Shown piece after piece: positions 11,842-24,281 of a DNA stretch of 64,000 nucleotides. The notes beneath the pieces were generated by a model. It was not told where the DNA came from. It ran no database searches and saw nothing but the letters and a program-made list of their open reading frames with translations. This DNA is from Dipteris shenzhenensis (Eukaryota; Polypodiophyta; Polypodiopsida; Gleicheniales). Made by a program: the position numbers and the translations under genes. How positions within the stretch are numbered: the stretch's first letter is position 1; each line of letters opens with the position of its first letter. The stretch is from NCBI GenBank assembly GCA_047967505.1, contig CM106538.1. The stretch is one strand, 5' to 3'.

Positions 11842-14019
11842 GTGACATCTATATCATCGACCCCTCAAAGTCTTGTAGGGATGGAGCACTTAAAGATGAG
11901 CAAATTCATTATGGCTTTTGAGCCTCGTCTTCACTCAAAAGTAATGAGTAAAGATCCAACAACGTACCTGGAGGCACTTCGCATTGTGACAAAGAAAGAA
12001 GCTTCTCTAAAGATTGAATCCTCTTTTGTGTCTTCAACAGCTTCAACTTCTAAGGTGGAGGTAATGGGCACTCCTCAGGTACCAAAGTCCTTTGAGTTAG
12101 ATCATAATATCTCCCAATTGATGGTAGAGTTTGCTGATTTGAAATTGCATTTGGTTAATGCACGACACCTGGAGCACCAAAGAGTGAGGATAGGCCTCGA
12201 GATAAGAGTGGGATCACTTGCTACTATGAATGTAATGAAAAAGGTCACTATCACCCTGAGTGTCCTAGATTGAGAAAGAAAGAAGAAAAACAAGTATCCT
12301 TGTTAGAAGCTTCTTCAGGGGATAAGGAAAGAGAGGTAATGATGTCTAAACGGGGGCGTGGTAAAGCAAAAGAAGAAGAAGAAAGCAAGGAAGATGTAGA
12401 TGAGGAACATTAGGAAGAGGAATGCCGTATTAAGAAAAAGGAGGCATCTAGAAGGAGAATTAGCCAGTCAGACTTTCCTTTAGGACAAGGAATTGGAAGC
12501 TATGACTTTTTATCCAACCTTAAAGAAAAGGAAGCTCATATCACCTTTGGTAAATTACTTGCTTTTTCTCCAGAACTATGGAAGGAATGGGGAAAGCTAG
12601 CAAGCACAAGAGTGTCAAAGAAGAAAAAGAAGAAAAGTGACATTCCTATTGTTCAAAAAGTAGATATAGATGTTGGTGGTGATGTACCTGTGGTTGATGT
12701 GATAATTGATGGTCAAGTGATTTCTAATGTGTACATTGATGGAGGTGCATCGATTAATGTCATGAGTGAGAAGACCATGATAGATGCCGATTAAAAGACT
12801 CTAGTACTACCTCTCCTTATCACATCAAATTGGCTAACAACACTAGGGTAAAGACCTTGGGAGTTGTGAAGAATCTAGAAGTGGATGTATGTGGAATTTC
12901 TGTGCTGACTACTTTTCAGCTGATCCCTACCAAGCCAGATGCACGTGCCTATCCATTGATTTTGGGAAGGCCCTGGCTATGCAAGGTGAAGGCTGTTCAA
13001 AAGTGGGATACTGGAGAATTGATTTTGCAAGGAAATGGTAAGAAGGTGCACTAGAACATTAGAAGCTACAAAAAGGAAGTTGTTAAGGAGAAGTCTTCAA
13101 CATCATAGAGATCAAGCTCTAGCTTAACTGATGAAGAAGAAGAGGTAGCTCAGAGGGTGAGGTGGAAGGAGTGGCCTTTGGTCTTTATCTTGGTGTTGAT
13201 CGAGATGAGTTAGTTGGGAACAAGGTGGTGGTACAAGAAGATCCTATAGAGACACTTCATGTGGAAGATGTGGAGCACACTACATGGCACCAATGCAATG
13301 AAGAGCTTCTTGGTGATTCTCTATCAGGTAGTGAGAAGCTCCAATACTTGGATATGTTAGATGATTTTCCATGTCTGTTTACAACAAGCTATTCACAAGT
13401 TCGGCTAGTCCCTCTTGTGGAGCACAAGATTGAGTTGAAGCAAGAAAGCAAGCCAGTTGTGCAACACTTAAGGCGATTTGGAGTGATCCAAGCTGAGGCA
13501 CTAAAGAAAGAGGTAACACAAATAATGCAGCTCAGTATAATGCTTTGATTCTTGGTCTGGAGGGTTGTCTTCAAAGTCAAGTTAAAGAATTGGAAATAAG
13601 ACGAGATTCTCATCTTATTATAAAGCAAATACAAGGGCATTACAAGACAAGAAGTTCATCAAAAGGCTATGGCACTATGTAGTCGATTTGATTTTTGCAA
13701 GTTTGTTCATATAAACAGAAAAGAAAATCAAAGGGTAGATGAGTTGGCCACTCAAGCCATTGTAGTACAAGACCGAGGGGTGGTTTCTTTGGTAGACATT
13801 GGATCGCTAGAACTGCAAGATGTTCAACAATATGTGAAAGAAGGCACAGGGTTAACTCCACAACAGAAGAAGAAATTGGTTACTTTTGGCCATACCTCCA
13901 TAAGGTTGTATATGAATGTTACCAATGGAACCTATCAACTTGAGGATGTTGACAGCATGGTGATACCCGAATGCACCAATGAGTATCGCCTTAAATTCTT
14001 CTATGCTCGACAACCTTGA
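11842..14019 (+). pseudogene. Ty3/gypsy gag-protease-RNase H remnant, reverse transcriptase deleted
   Basis: Segments follow gypsy order. The end of gag has 'KFIMAFEPRLHSKV' near 11900. A zinc-knuckle-like 'CNEKGHYHPEC' lies near 12225-12260. A retroviral-type aspartic protease shows 'VYIDGGASINVM' near 12735-12770 and 'YPLILGRPWL' near 12950. The pre-RT linker 'VEHKIEL' with 'KPVVQHLRRF' lies near 13420-13480. The sequence then jumps near 13520 straight to an RNase H-like domain ('QYNALILGLEGCL', then 'RDSHLIIKQIQGHY' and 'HINRKENQRVDELATQA'). The whole reverse transcriptase is missing and no integrase follows. Frameshifts and stops lie between the pieces. It is non-autonomous and dead. Confidence 0.85.
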
Positions 14020-14059
14020 GGGCCAACAAACCCTCTTTGTCACTAGAGAGGATCTGCTA

Positions 14060-14071
14060 GGGGGGGAAAGA
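14060..14071 (+). other. Polypurine tract of the gypsy remnant
   Basis: A run GGGGGGG followed by AAAGA sits immediately before TGTGACGCC, the expected position of a plus-strand priming site next to a 3' LTR. Confidence 0.65.
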
Positions 14072-14910
14072 TGTGACGCCAAAAATTAATATTATTCATT
14101 TGGCATTGGTATTGTTTTTCTCTATGTTTGATAAGAGTTTGAGTATCAGGTGATAGCCTAGCGGCTCTCACTTATTTCTATTTTCTAAGATATTGTATGG
14201 GATTGAGAGAATGAGTGGAATGGATCATTGTAAATACCATGTGTATGAATGATAAATACCTTGGTATGGGGTGTGAGAGTTATTTGTGTATGGGATATTA
14301 TGAGGTTTTTAGAAAATAGGAAGAGTGAGTCATATAAAGAGGTGGGCTCATTTCCATGTGTTCCAATAATATAAGAGAGGCCACATGCCAAGTGTGTGGA
14401 AGGCATGTGGAGGAGCGTGGAGTCAAGAGGGATCCTTCTAGAATTCCTATGTGGAATAAGGAGGATGTGGGCATATGGAAAAGAGAGGGTCCCTATGGGC
14501 TCCATGTGGGGAGACTCTTGACTTTCTCAATATTTTAAAAGTCTTGAGCATCTTTTGATGGAACACATGGCAAGAGTACCCAAAAAGGACATGGATGGTG
14601 ACATACGGGCTTATGTGATTAATGGGGAAAGGAATCTACAAGTAGCAATTGTAAATGGGTGAAGGAGGGCGACAAAATCTCTATAAAAGGAGCCCTCCTC
14701 TCCCTTGTTCATCACCTCTTCCACCATTAGGCCTCATGTTGTTGTAGCTCTAGTCTCCTCAAGCCTCTTCCATAAACTTTCTCTCCCTCTTGTAGATATT
14801 CTCTTATGTAGACTCTTGAGTCCATCTCTCTCTAGTTCATTCTCTCTCTATGAGTAGTCTTGGAGCTACCACTTCCTAATTTGCTTCACAATATTAGTAT
14901 TAACTTCACA
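14072..14910 (+). repeat. Gypsy LTR (3' LTR of the remnant)
   Basis: It starts TGTGACGCC right after a polypurine tract and plausibly ends TTCACA, giving matched TGTGA/TCACA termini and a length of 839 bp. It holds a TATA box and a pyrimidine-rich stretch downstream. The bases after the proposed end, TTGGCGATTAG, resemble a gypsy primer-binding site, which is odd for a 3' LTR and could mean two elements once shared it. No partner LTR was found upstream, so the right boundary is uncertain. Confidence 0.6.
14681..14690 (+). promoter_or_regulatory. TATA box inside the gypsy LTR
   Basis: CTATAAAAGG is a textbook plant TATA element. It lies about three quarters of the way into the LTR and is followed by pyrimidine-rich sequence, as expected for the retrotransposon promoter. 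Confidence 0.6.
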
Positions 14911-14981
14911 TTGGCGATTAGAATGCCTTTTTCTATGAGAAAATATTTGATTGTGCTCTTCACTGCATCACGCTTCACATG

Positions 14982-17134
14982 CTAGATGATACGATATTCT
15001 ATGCAATGGTCTTTATCCTTTTTACCAAAAAACCATTGTTTATTCATTAATTTCTTTGCAGCCATGCTTGCATACTTATCTGGCAAGTTTCTCATAGGCC
15101 TCCACATCCTTCCATCATCTCCTTTTTCTTGACTTTCCTTGACTTTTGTATAATGAGGGAGATTCATATGTGATATATCCCTTCTCATATGCAACACACA
15201 CTTCTTTTATCTATTGGAACACTTCATGTAGATGGAAAATCATACTTGTGTAGTCCTAATACTTGTCCCTCACAATCTTAAGACTTGTCAGCACCTCTGT
15301 CCTTTCCTGATTTCCCCTTGGTACAATTGCACTCAAGCATGTGTAGAAATCAATAAGGTCCTCTCTTTTAGCTTTAGTAGTAATTCATTTTAAAGTGCTT
15401 ACATGAGAATGGAATGAACTCCATATGGTTCGTCCTTTCTCTAGCATCTCTGAAGTAAAAGTGATCTTTTGCAACGCGTGAATATCATGATTTAATTTAA
15501 GTATTTTTGACTCTATTAGATATTTTTTCTGATTCTTGACAATACATATGCATGCATCGTACCAATGGAATTGAGGAACTTGACTAAAGGCATCCAAAGA
15601 AACTCTTCGAGCATGCTTTTTGGCATTAGCATGCTCATTACAAGAAAATGCAAAGTGTTGCCCATCAACCAGCTCAAATGTGCAATGAGTTAAGAAATGA
15701 AACTCGGCATCCTTTATATGTCGGTTTGGACCTTTCACTGTACTTTGTCCTTCTTGTGCAAAGATGGAACCTATTGTCCGATGAAGTCAGTGAAATCGAT
15801 ACTATTCCTTTTGTCTTTGTCTGGCCAATATGCCATTGGACGGACAACCACATTTGACACTGTTGGCTTCTTTCCATCAACCAAAGCCTTGTAAAGCTAT
15901 TTAGCATAGACTAGGTCCAATGTATTGCTATTTGTGAAGATACGTGCTTTGAGCACCCTCTGTGCATTTACAACATATGTCTTTTGGCCCCAAATATAGC
16001 TTGGGCCATCATCTGTCCTCGGTGAGACAAAGATTTAGGTTCTTCATTGACATCATTTTGGCTCCTAAATCTGACCTATTTCATCACCTTCCTCTTATCT
16101 ATTCTAATTCTCTTCCTTTTTTCCTTTCTTTGTAGATGAATGAACTCTTTTTTAAGTACTTGTAGTGATACTAGGACTTCTATCACAACTCATGAAGTAC
16201 TCACCTTCAGTATTTGGCGTTGTGGTTTACTTTTTAGAGGCTCTATCAAAACTTCTTTAGACTGCCCTGCTTCTTTTTCTATTACCTGTTCTCAAGGTTT
16301 GTACTTGTTCTTGCATCCCATGACCTTCTTGAGTTACATCATCCAAGTGAGAATCCATGTGTGTGACACCCTCATCCAAGGCTACCGCATGTGTCTCAGC
16401 CACTCCACTTCCTCTCTCATATGTATGACCTTGAACCAAGGTTTCATGTCATATTTCTTCCCTTGCAGTTTCTTCCTCATATGTCTTAGCCACTCCACTT
16501 CCTCTCTCATTTGTATGACCTTGAACCAAGGTTGTATGTTGTGCCCCATCCTGTGCAGTTTCTACCTCATGTGTAGATCCTTTTACCTTATGCCTTTGTA
16601 TAATGGCACCTTGGAAGTATTCAAGTATTATCTTTAATTGTAGTCTCTTTGCTTCCACAATGGGGAATTGCTCCCATACAGGTTTGAGGATCTCCAATGT
16701 AGGCATCAATTCAAGAAATTGTTTTGTTTTTGGAGGTGGCATCACAAAGTGATTTGCATCTTTCTTGGATAGAATAATTTGTTGCCTATTGCCAGTTCTA
16801 AATGTGGTGTAAATTATTGTATCTAAAGTGTTGTCCTTCTTTATTGTGATTCTGAGTATAGTGCCTCCCTGAAGCATATTGCATTTTGCAAAAGTTGCAC
16901 CCAATGGCTGCTCATGTTCCTCAAAATCCCTCTTCGTCATCACTAAGAACAACTTTTTTTGTTTGGGACCAAGAACCAAGATCTCTTAGTGATCATGAGT
17001 ACAGTCCCTTGCAAGAAGTCCTTTGGGGCATAATCTTTTCCATTGTGCATCAAGGTCATAGCATTGACAAATACTGAAACATCAACATCCATGACAATCA
17101 TAGCATGCTCCATGATTCCTATATACAAAAACAA
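14982..17134 (-). pseudogene. Unrecognised eroded protein-coding locus
   Basis: Reading right to left, several open stretches look like parts of one old gene. The first is 16943-17134, preceded on the minus strand by a pyrimidine-rich tract ending TATATAG, a good splice acceptor. Next is 16449-16979 (176 codons, including 'QIILSKKDANHFVMPPP'), then 15674-15907, 15385-15738 (including 'HWYDACICIVKNQKKYL') and 14982-15197. Between 15907 and 15674 another frame reads 'ALVDGKKPTVSNVVVRP' and then shifts. I do not recognise the protein. It could be a host pseudogene or a transposon gene. Confidence 0.4.
16389..16568 (-). repeat. 90-bp tandem duplication in the unrecognised locus
   Basis: Two adjacent 90-bp units repeat in frame, giving a repeated 30-residue block containing 'VQGHTNERGSGVAKTY' or a close variant. 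In-frame duplication fits former coding sequence. Confidence 0.7.
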
Positions 17135-17200
17135 TAAGGATAAGTCATTTTATATAGAACAATAAAATATTTTTTCACAAAAGAACAATGTGTGCCATTG

Positions 17201-17304
17201 ACAATCTATCCAATTATACAACTATCACAATCTGCCCAATGATCCCACTGTCATAGTCTGCCCAATGATACAACTGTCACAATCTACCCAATGATACAAC
17301 TATC
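17201..17304. repeat. Four tandem 26-bp repeats
   Basis: Four head-to-tail 26-bp units begin ACAATCTRYCCAAT (17201, 17227, 17253, 17279), with a few substitutions and no indels. Confidence 0.85.
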
Positions 17305-17474
17305 TCCATTTAAGAATAGCTTAGAAGACATAGCCTAGAAGGATTTACAAGGGTCAAATCTATACATAAATGATTTAAAAAATAATGGGTATAGCTTAGA
17401 AGGCTTTACAACATTTAATTATGTGCATAAACATATATTCAAAAAACCAATCATTGATACATTTTTAATTTGTC

Positions 17475-17566
17475 AGTGATAAAACTGTAATCTGCTCTAC
17501 GCAGTGATTTCAATTTGCACACTGATAAAATTGTAAACTACTCTGCGTAGTGATTTCAATTTGAAC
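17475..17566. repeat. Two tandem units of about 46 bp
   Basis: Two copies contain 'GATAAAA', 'TGTAA' and 'GTGATTTCAATTTG' in the same order, starting near 17475 and 17521. Confidence 0.65.
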
Positions 17567-17739
17567 TGCCTTGCACATTGATACATACAGCTACCAATAT
17601 TGAACTATGCTCATCACTTGAGGGTTGTTGTGAGTGTGAAACTGCGTGTGAGCGAAGGGATAGATTCCGATTAGGAAGTATTTGGGAAATTTGGAGCATG
17701 GCTTCGATAGGCAACTTGGAGAGTTATGTCTCCCAAAGC

Positions 17740-18090
17740 GAGAAAAATATAACTTTAAATTTCAAAATTAATTTCATTTGGAAAAATAAATCTCTAAGTA
17801 ATTTACAATGCAAATAAAATCAAATTTAACAAATAAAAAATATATACAAAATTAAATTTAAATTCTAACTAACAAATTTTAAACTTAAATAAAATCGAAT
17901 TTACTAAACTTAAAATGTAAATAAAAATTAATTAAAAATTTTTCTAAAAGTACATGAAACTTAAAATTTTAAATTGTTACTAATTTAATAATTATCTAAC
18001 TACTAAATTCAAATTTTTAAATAAAATAAATTTTAACTAATCAAAAAAACTATTTCCAAATTTAAAATTTAAATTCTTTATGGGTAGGAA
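17740..18090. other. AT-rich tract without a gene
   Basis: About 350 bp composed almost wholly of A and T (recurring AAATTTAAA and TTAAAATTT). It may be an intron of the minus-strand locus, since exon-like sequence lies on both sides, or simply AT-rich spacer. Confidence 0.6.
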
Positions 18091-18387
18091 TTCCCAGGCC
18101 CTTGAAATTTTCACTTAATGGGGTTCATTGACACTATCAAAATCTACTAGCATCATGAGGGCCGATCTCTTAAATAAGAACTCATTTATTGATCTTTGCA
18201 TCTTTACTTGTGCTAGAGAATTGCAAATGTCGCGACAACATTGCAACCTTAAATTCGTTCTTGGATTCTTGATATCTTTGAAAATATTATGGAGAAGAAG
18301 CTCTTCAAATACTACATTTGAGTGGAGTATATGTTTTCATTATCAATTGATCAATCATCAAAACAATGTGCCACTACAATAGAAATC

Positions 18388-18540
18388 TTACATTTTTTCA
18401 TGCTTGTGAATCTCAACATTGTCTTCAACCTGCATAGCTTGTTGTGCAAATTTTGACCTTTGTTCCAACGTTACATCAACTACGTTGGTGAATCTTTTGC
18501 CATACCCATGAGTTGAAGTTATGTGATGGAGACTAGCTCC
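18388..18540 (-). other. Possible exon of the unrecognised minus-strand locus
   Basis: On the minus strand an open stretch reads 'THGYGKRFTNVVDVTLEQRS', then 'FAQQAMQVEDNVEIHKHEK', and stops at ATGTAAGAT, which contains a good GTAAGA splice donor. The CT run just upstream (18559-18671) is a common kind of 5'-UTR microsatellite in plants. Together with the acceptor near 17119 this suggests a spliced gene. No family is recognised and the start codon is unclear. Confidence 0.35.
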
Positions 18541-18555
18541 TTGAGTTGGTAGGGT

Positions 18556-18672
<117 letters not shown>

Positions 18673-19110
18673 CAAAAAGAAGAATGAGACATTAGTAGAA
18701 GAGGCAAATAGCATGGCTTCTTGTCCTTATTCTCGAGTTTACAATTGGTTTTTCTTGGAGCCTTAATGTAGTATTATACACCCACACCTTTCTGTTGTAT
18801 TCTTCTTTAAGGCAAATGCATGGATGGAGAATCTACAGACCCATAAACACCATTACATATTGAGATCTTTGAATAATCTTTTCCTTGTTTTGTTAGCGTA
18901 TTGAGGTCTTTTTTGAAATAACATTATATTGAGTTCTTATTTTGTTAACATATTGAGGTCTTTGTCTTGGCCCTTATCTTGTAACAACAAAACATGAAAT
19001 GCCAAATGCACATTATGGATCCTTGTCCTTCTTCATAAGTATTTAGATATTTTTCCATAATCTTTATGCACCCACTCCTTTTTGTAGTATTTTTCTTCAA
19101 GACAAATCAA

Positions 19111-20109
<999 letters not shown>

Positions 20110-20560
20110 GCATGATAATGAGATGCAATCTATTCATTTTGAGCATTGCAATGCTCAACACATGACAATTTTGCACTACATCATGCATCTTTGCACTGCT
20201 TCACGTACCGTAGTCTCTAGCCTAACCACTTACCACCGTGTAGCCTTTTGCTGTACCTTTGCCACCTGTCATTGGGCACCGCACCCATGTAGATCATTAA
20301 AATTCAAGGTTATCTTAGAGAGACCACCGCACTGGCTCTTAGCATAATAATGAGACACAATCTATCATTCTAATACCACCGCAGCACAATCTCTGGCCTG
20401 ACCACCTATCATCGCGTAGCCTTTTGTAGCCACAGCTTTACCCATGTAGATCATAGGTTGGCTTGGAGAGATCACCATGTTTGTTTTTGGCATAATAATG
20501 AGATGCAATCTATCATTTTGAGCATCACCTCGGTGCACTCTCTGGCCTAACGACCTATCA
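20110..20560. repeat. Degenerate tandem repeat, three units
   Basis: Three copies of a unit starting CATRATAATGAGA with 'CAATCTAT' begin near 20111, 20343 and 20490. Each goes on to 'CCTAACCACC/CCTGACCACC', 'CGTAGCCTTTTG' and 'CATGTAGATCAT'. Spacing is irregular (about 232 and 147 bp), so units have gained or lost segments. Confidence 0.65.
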
Positions 20561-20769
20561 TCGCCCAAAATTCAAGCTTTTGTCTAGAGCAACCACCGTG
20601 CTAGCTCTTGGAATTATAGCTCTGTTACCTATTTTTATGTATTATAGGAGGAGGTCTATGACAACCAGTGCACTGGCAAACAAAAGGAGATGTATGATAG
20701 TCATTGTGCAAGTTCTTGGAGTTATATATTTGTGTACCAAGGAAAATGTATTTCCTTGTGCAACCAAGC

Positions 20770-20935
20770 AAAATGCAGTTGACAATATGGCCCTTGAGGG
20801 GTCCCCTCTAGGGGCAAGGGCCATATCGACATGCCATATCTTTCTAGTGGCATCTTGGATATTCTATAATGCATGTCGATATGGCCCTTGCCCCTAGAGG
20901 GGACCCCTCAAGGGACATATTATCAATTGCATTTT
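20770..20935. repeat. 65-bp near-perfect inverted repeat with 36-bp loop
   Basis: The left arm 20770-20834 is the reverse complement of the right arm 20871-20935 with only three mismatches in 65 positions. The spacer is 36 bp. Each arm also contains an internal palindrome, GGCCCTTG...CAAGGGCC, around a C/G-rich centre. A transcript of either strand would fold into a long hairpin. A foldback or MITE-like element, or a young microRNA or siRNA hairpin, are the main explanations. No transposase gene or clear target duplication is visible. Confidence 0.9.
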
Positions 20936-21821
20936 TTGAAAGTTTAATTATATTTTTCTAGATGTATCTCCATGCAACCACAATGATGGGTCATTGGAGC
21001 TATTTTAGTCCTAAACCAAGGAAATCGTAGTCCTACTTTATTGGTATTTTAGTCCTTGTTGCACTAAATATGAATGAGGGCAAAAGTATTCCAAGCCACT
21101 GTGGTGATTGGAGGCCTGGTGGTGCCATCCAAATAGATAAACAACTACAATTCATTGAGTGAAAATTGAGAAAAAGAGATTACAATGTACATCTACATCT
21201 AATAACAAGTTACATAAAGATTAACAACTTATACTAAGCAAAATCTGAATAGAGGATCTTACATTTATAAAAGCTCGACAATTGCTAAAAGCCTTAAAGG
21301 TCAAAAGATTACAGCTAGCAACCATAACCATTCAAATATAAAAGTTAACAATAGTGCATATTGAGAGCCTCAAATTGAAAAAAAAGAGATTACACAAATA
21401 TAATAAAAACTTAGTAATTGTTGAGAGCCTTGGAGACCAAAAATTACATCCAATGAGCCGAAAGATCACTGCGAGCCTTAGATGCCAAAAGATTACATCC
21501 AGCCATTTTGTAAAGTGGTTATGAGCCTCACCTAAGCAAGATGAAATTTGTACAACTCAGTATTTTTGCCAATGTAGCTCATTGAATTAAATTTTTTTAG
21601 GGAGCCAAAGGAGGAAACGATGGAGAGGCCAAAGACCATGCACATTTCTAGGACTTAGACTACATCCCCCCCAACAAGTTGAGAGTACTCTGCTATGAAA
21701 ATATTGAGGCCTTCATCAACGTCTAGCGGGAACCCATACAACACAATCATAAAGAGGCAAGAGGTGAGCATGTCATCTAAGGTGGTGACATGCAGATATG
21801 GGGGAATCAACTGTGGGAATG
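20936..21821. other. Repeat-like spacer, no gene
   Basis: It holds recurring phrases such as 'GAGAGCCT', 'AGATTACA' and 'CCAAAAGATTACATCCA' between about 21170 and 21510, suggesting a badly decayed tandem array. A phrase near 21100 (CACTGTGGTGATTGGAGGCCT) recurs near 22165 and 51955. No coding sequence is recognised. Confidence 0.5.
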
Positions 21822-22200
21822 AAGGGTCTCCACTAGTGCCAACATTTTTACTCCAAGTGAGTGCAATGCAATCACCTTATATGAGAAGGTAGATATCATT
21901 GGGATCATAGTGCATTGAGGGGGGGTGGTAGTAGGCATGGTGAAGATGAGTGGGTGAGCAGCAAATGAGTAGGGGAGTAGATGAGTGATGAGAGTTGGAG
22001 GACAGAGTGTGGAGCAAAGTAGAGTAGGGGTAGAAAAGAGCTAGAGGAGGGGTGTGGTGCAAGTAGTAGAGTGTGTGGAGCAAAATAGCGGAGTAGCGAC
22101 TGTGGATGAGAGTAATGTAGTAAAATGCCAAATGCCATGGATCTTATATATTATAAAGTTTGAGCCACTGTGGTGGTTGGAGCCCGAGGTTCCATCCATA
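21822..22200. repeat. Dispersed repeat, copy 1
   Basis: This segment is homologous to 51716-51985. Both contain 'CAATCACCTTATAYGAGAAGG', then 'GGCATGGTGAARATGAGTGG', then 'AAATGCCAAATGCCA', then 'CTTATATATTA' with 'AAAGTTTGA' and 'CCGTGGTG' or a close variant, in the same order and orientation. The nature of the family is unknown. Confidence 0.75.
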
Positions 22201-22280
22201 CTAATTGCAGGACACCACGATGGTATCTTAGGTGCCACCCCAGACAAGCTATTAATCATGAAGTAGATGCTCGATGGTGG

Positions 22281-23340
22281 GTGAGCAGGCCACAGCGATG
22301 GCTAGTAATTAACTGCCAACTTGGTGGAATCTTAGCCACAACAGACATGGCTGATGAGAGACACCACCACCGGGAATTAACTCCCACATAAGTAAATCAT
22401 GAAGCCTAATCACCTCTAATCACTCATTACCAGGCACTCTAGTACTCTATCGAGCATGAAAGCCTAGTGATTGGTAGTTGTTATTGCACTCATGGTGATC
22501 ATGCAAGCTTGATGGTGGGTGAGATGGCCACTGTGGTGGCTGGTAATTAATTGCCAGCCTAGTGGAATCATAACCCCATGATAGAGGTGGCTAATGAGAA
22601 CCACCACCACCAGGTAATGATTCCCACAAAATAAAATTATGAAGCCTAATCATCACCTCTAATCACTCATTACCATGCAATCTAGTACTCTACTAAGCAT
22701 GAAAGCCTAGTGACCTGGTAATTTTTACTACACTTGTAGTGATCATGCATGCTTCAGCCTGTGGGTGAGCAGGACACTGCGGTGGCTGGTAATTAACTAC
22801 CAGCCTGGTGGAATCTTAGCCATGACAGACATGGCTGATGAGAGCCACCACCATCGGACAATAATTACCACAAAAGTAAATCATGAATTCTAATCACCTC
22901 TAATCACTCATTATCATGCACTCTAGTACTCTATTAAGCATGCAAGCTCGGTGGTGGTAGCTGGTAGGTGAGTAAGTGCTCTCCACTAGGGTGGCTACTG
23001 GTAATTAACTTTCAGCCTGGTGGCCACAGATATGGCTGATGAGAGCCACCACCACTGGGCAAAAATTACCATAAATGTAAATTACGAAGCCTAATTACCT
23101 CTAATCACTCATTACCATGCACTCTAGAACTCTCTTGAGAATGCAAGCCCGGTGAGACTGGTAATTTACTACACTCATAGTAATCATGCATGTAAGCCAG
23201 ATGGTGGTAAATAGAAGGCGAGTAATTGCGGGCCACTACGGTTGCTGGTAATTAACCCACTTGGTGAATTTTATTTTGCCACCATAGACATGGCTGGGAA
23301 TCTTAGACACCACCCCCTCTAATCATTCATTACCATGCAA
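22281..23340. repeat. Tandem array of units of about 240 bp
   Basis: Five units start near 22281, 22519, 22765, 22978 and 23218 (spacing 238, 246, 213 and 240 bp). Each carries a 'GTGAG..' start, 'GGTAATTAAC', 'TGGTGGAATC' or a close form, 'ATGGCTGATGAGA', 'CCACCACC' and 'CTCTAATCACTCATTACC', followed by 'GCATGMAAGC'. It looks like a degenerate satellite or the internal repeats of a larger element. Confidence 0.8.
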
Positions 23341-23417
23341 GGTAGTACTGCCTTCTTGAATTAATCAAAATTTGGGCCAGTCACTACGGTGGATCTAACC
23401 TTGACAGTGTAGTCAGC

Positions 23418-23591
23418 CTACAAACTTAAGCCTCCACTATTCCATTCCTTTAATTGTTTTGTCTTCTTTCCCTCTCGACCGTTTCTTTCTCCCTTGCACT
23501 CGGACTACAAACTCAAGCCGCCACTATTCCATCTCCTTGACTGTTTCATCTTGTATCCCTCTCGACCATTTCTATCTCCCTTGCACTCTTT
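23418..23591. repeat. 87-bp tandem duplication
   Basis: Two units starting CTACAAACT (23418 and 23505) share 'CCACTATTCCAT', 'CCCTCTCGACC' and 'CTCCCTTGCACTC' in order, with scattered substitutions. Confidence 0.8.
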
Positions 23592-23595
23592 CTGC

Positions 23596-23942
23596 TGTTG
23601 GAGTAGCTTGGTGACAAGATAGAGGCAACCAGATAAACAATGAAGCATGTTTATTCATTGAGAGAGTGCCATTATATAAACACTGGGTACATCCATAGAT
23701 TACCTCATATGTGAGCTCAACAGTGAGCATCTAGATCCACAATCATCTCCATGAATCTCTCAAGCACACACCACACTCCTAGATTCACTCATTCACACCT
23801 ACTAACTGACACATCATCAGTCACACCTAACTCAGGCTCACCTACACACACACACATGTTCACACACTCAATCACATGATCACTCGCAACCATAGACCTT
23901 GGTATGATCCATTGCATCAATTTGTCCTTCATACCCCCCACA
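23596..23942 (-). repeat. LTR-like remnant
   Basis: The segment starts TGTTGG and ends CCCCCCACA, so on the minus strand it begins TGTGGGG and ends CCAACA. On that strand a TATATAAT motif (near 23680) precedes an AATAAA signal (near 23655), the order expected inside an LTR. No matching partner LTR or target duplication is seen, so it could be a solo LTR, a fragment or unrelated sequence. From 23943 to 24281 I see no gene. Confidence 0.35.
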
Positions 23943-24281
23943 AATTGATGACCTCAACCCTAGCAGTAGCTCATGGGAAACTTCATGGCTTGCCCACCTC
24001 TTGTGGCAACACACATGATCCACAACCTGGTACTCACTCTAGTTGCATCAATAGTAGACTCATTTGGGCATCCTCACCCCAACATGATCTCACTCTGACT
24101 TTGGTCTCTTGGTTTACAATTTGGAAGACTAGACAATGATTATGCATGGGAAGTCCCCATAGGTCTAGCAAGGTAAAACTCACATAAGGCTAACAGTCAT
24201 TTGACGGGGACATCCCAAGGCAGACAACCTTATTGACCACACACATACAAAAAATCTAATTTGAAGATGTGGGGAAATCCC

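Noticed and set aside
11394-11842. Two overlapping plus-strand frames of 63 and 110 codons
   Set aside because: Basic low-complexity sequence with no recognised motif. Possibly leader of the gypsy element, not supportable as a gene.
16140-16637. 165-codon plus-strand open frame
   Set aside because: It is antisense to the more protein-like minus-strand frame and overlaps the 90-bp duplication. Its composition is Ser/Leu/Phe/Cys-rich, as expected of an antisense shadow.
22040-22391. Three overlapping frames of about 70 codons
   Set aside because: They lie in the dispersed repeat and tandem array; frames differ between repeat units, so there is no coding constraint.
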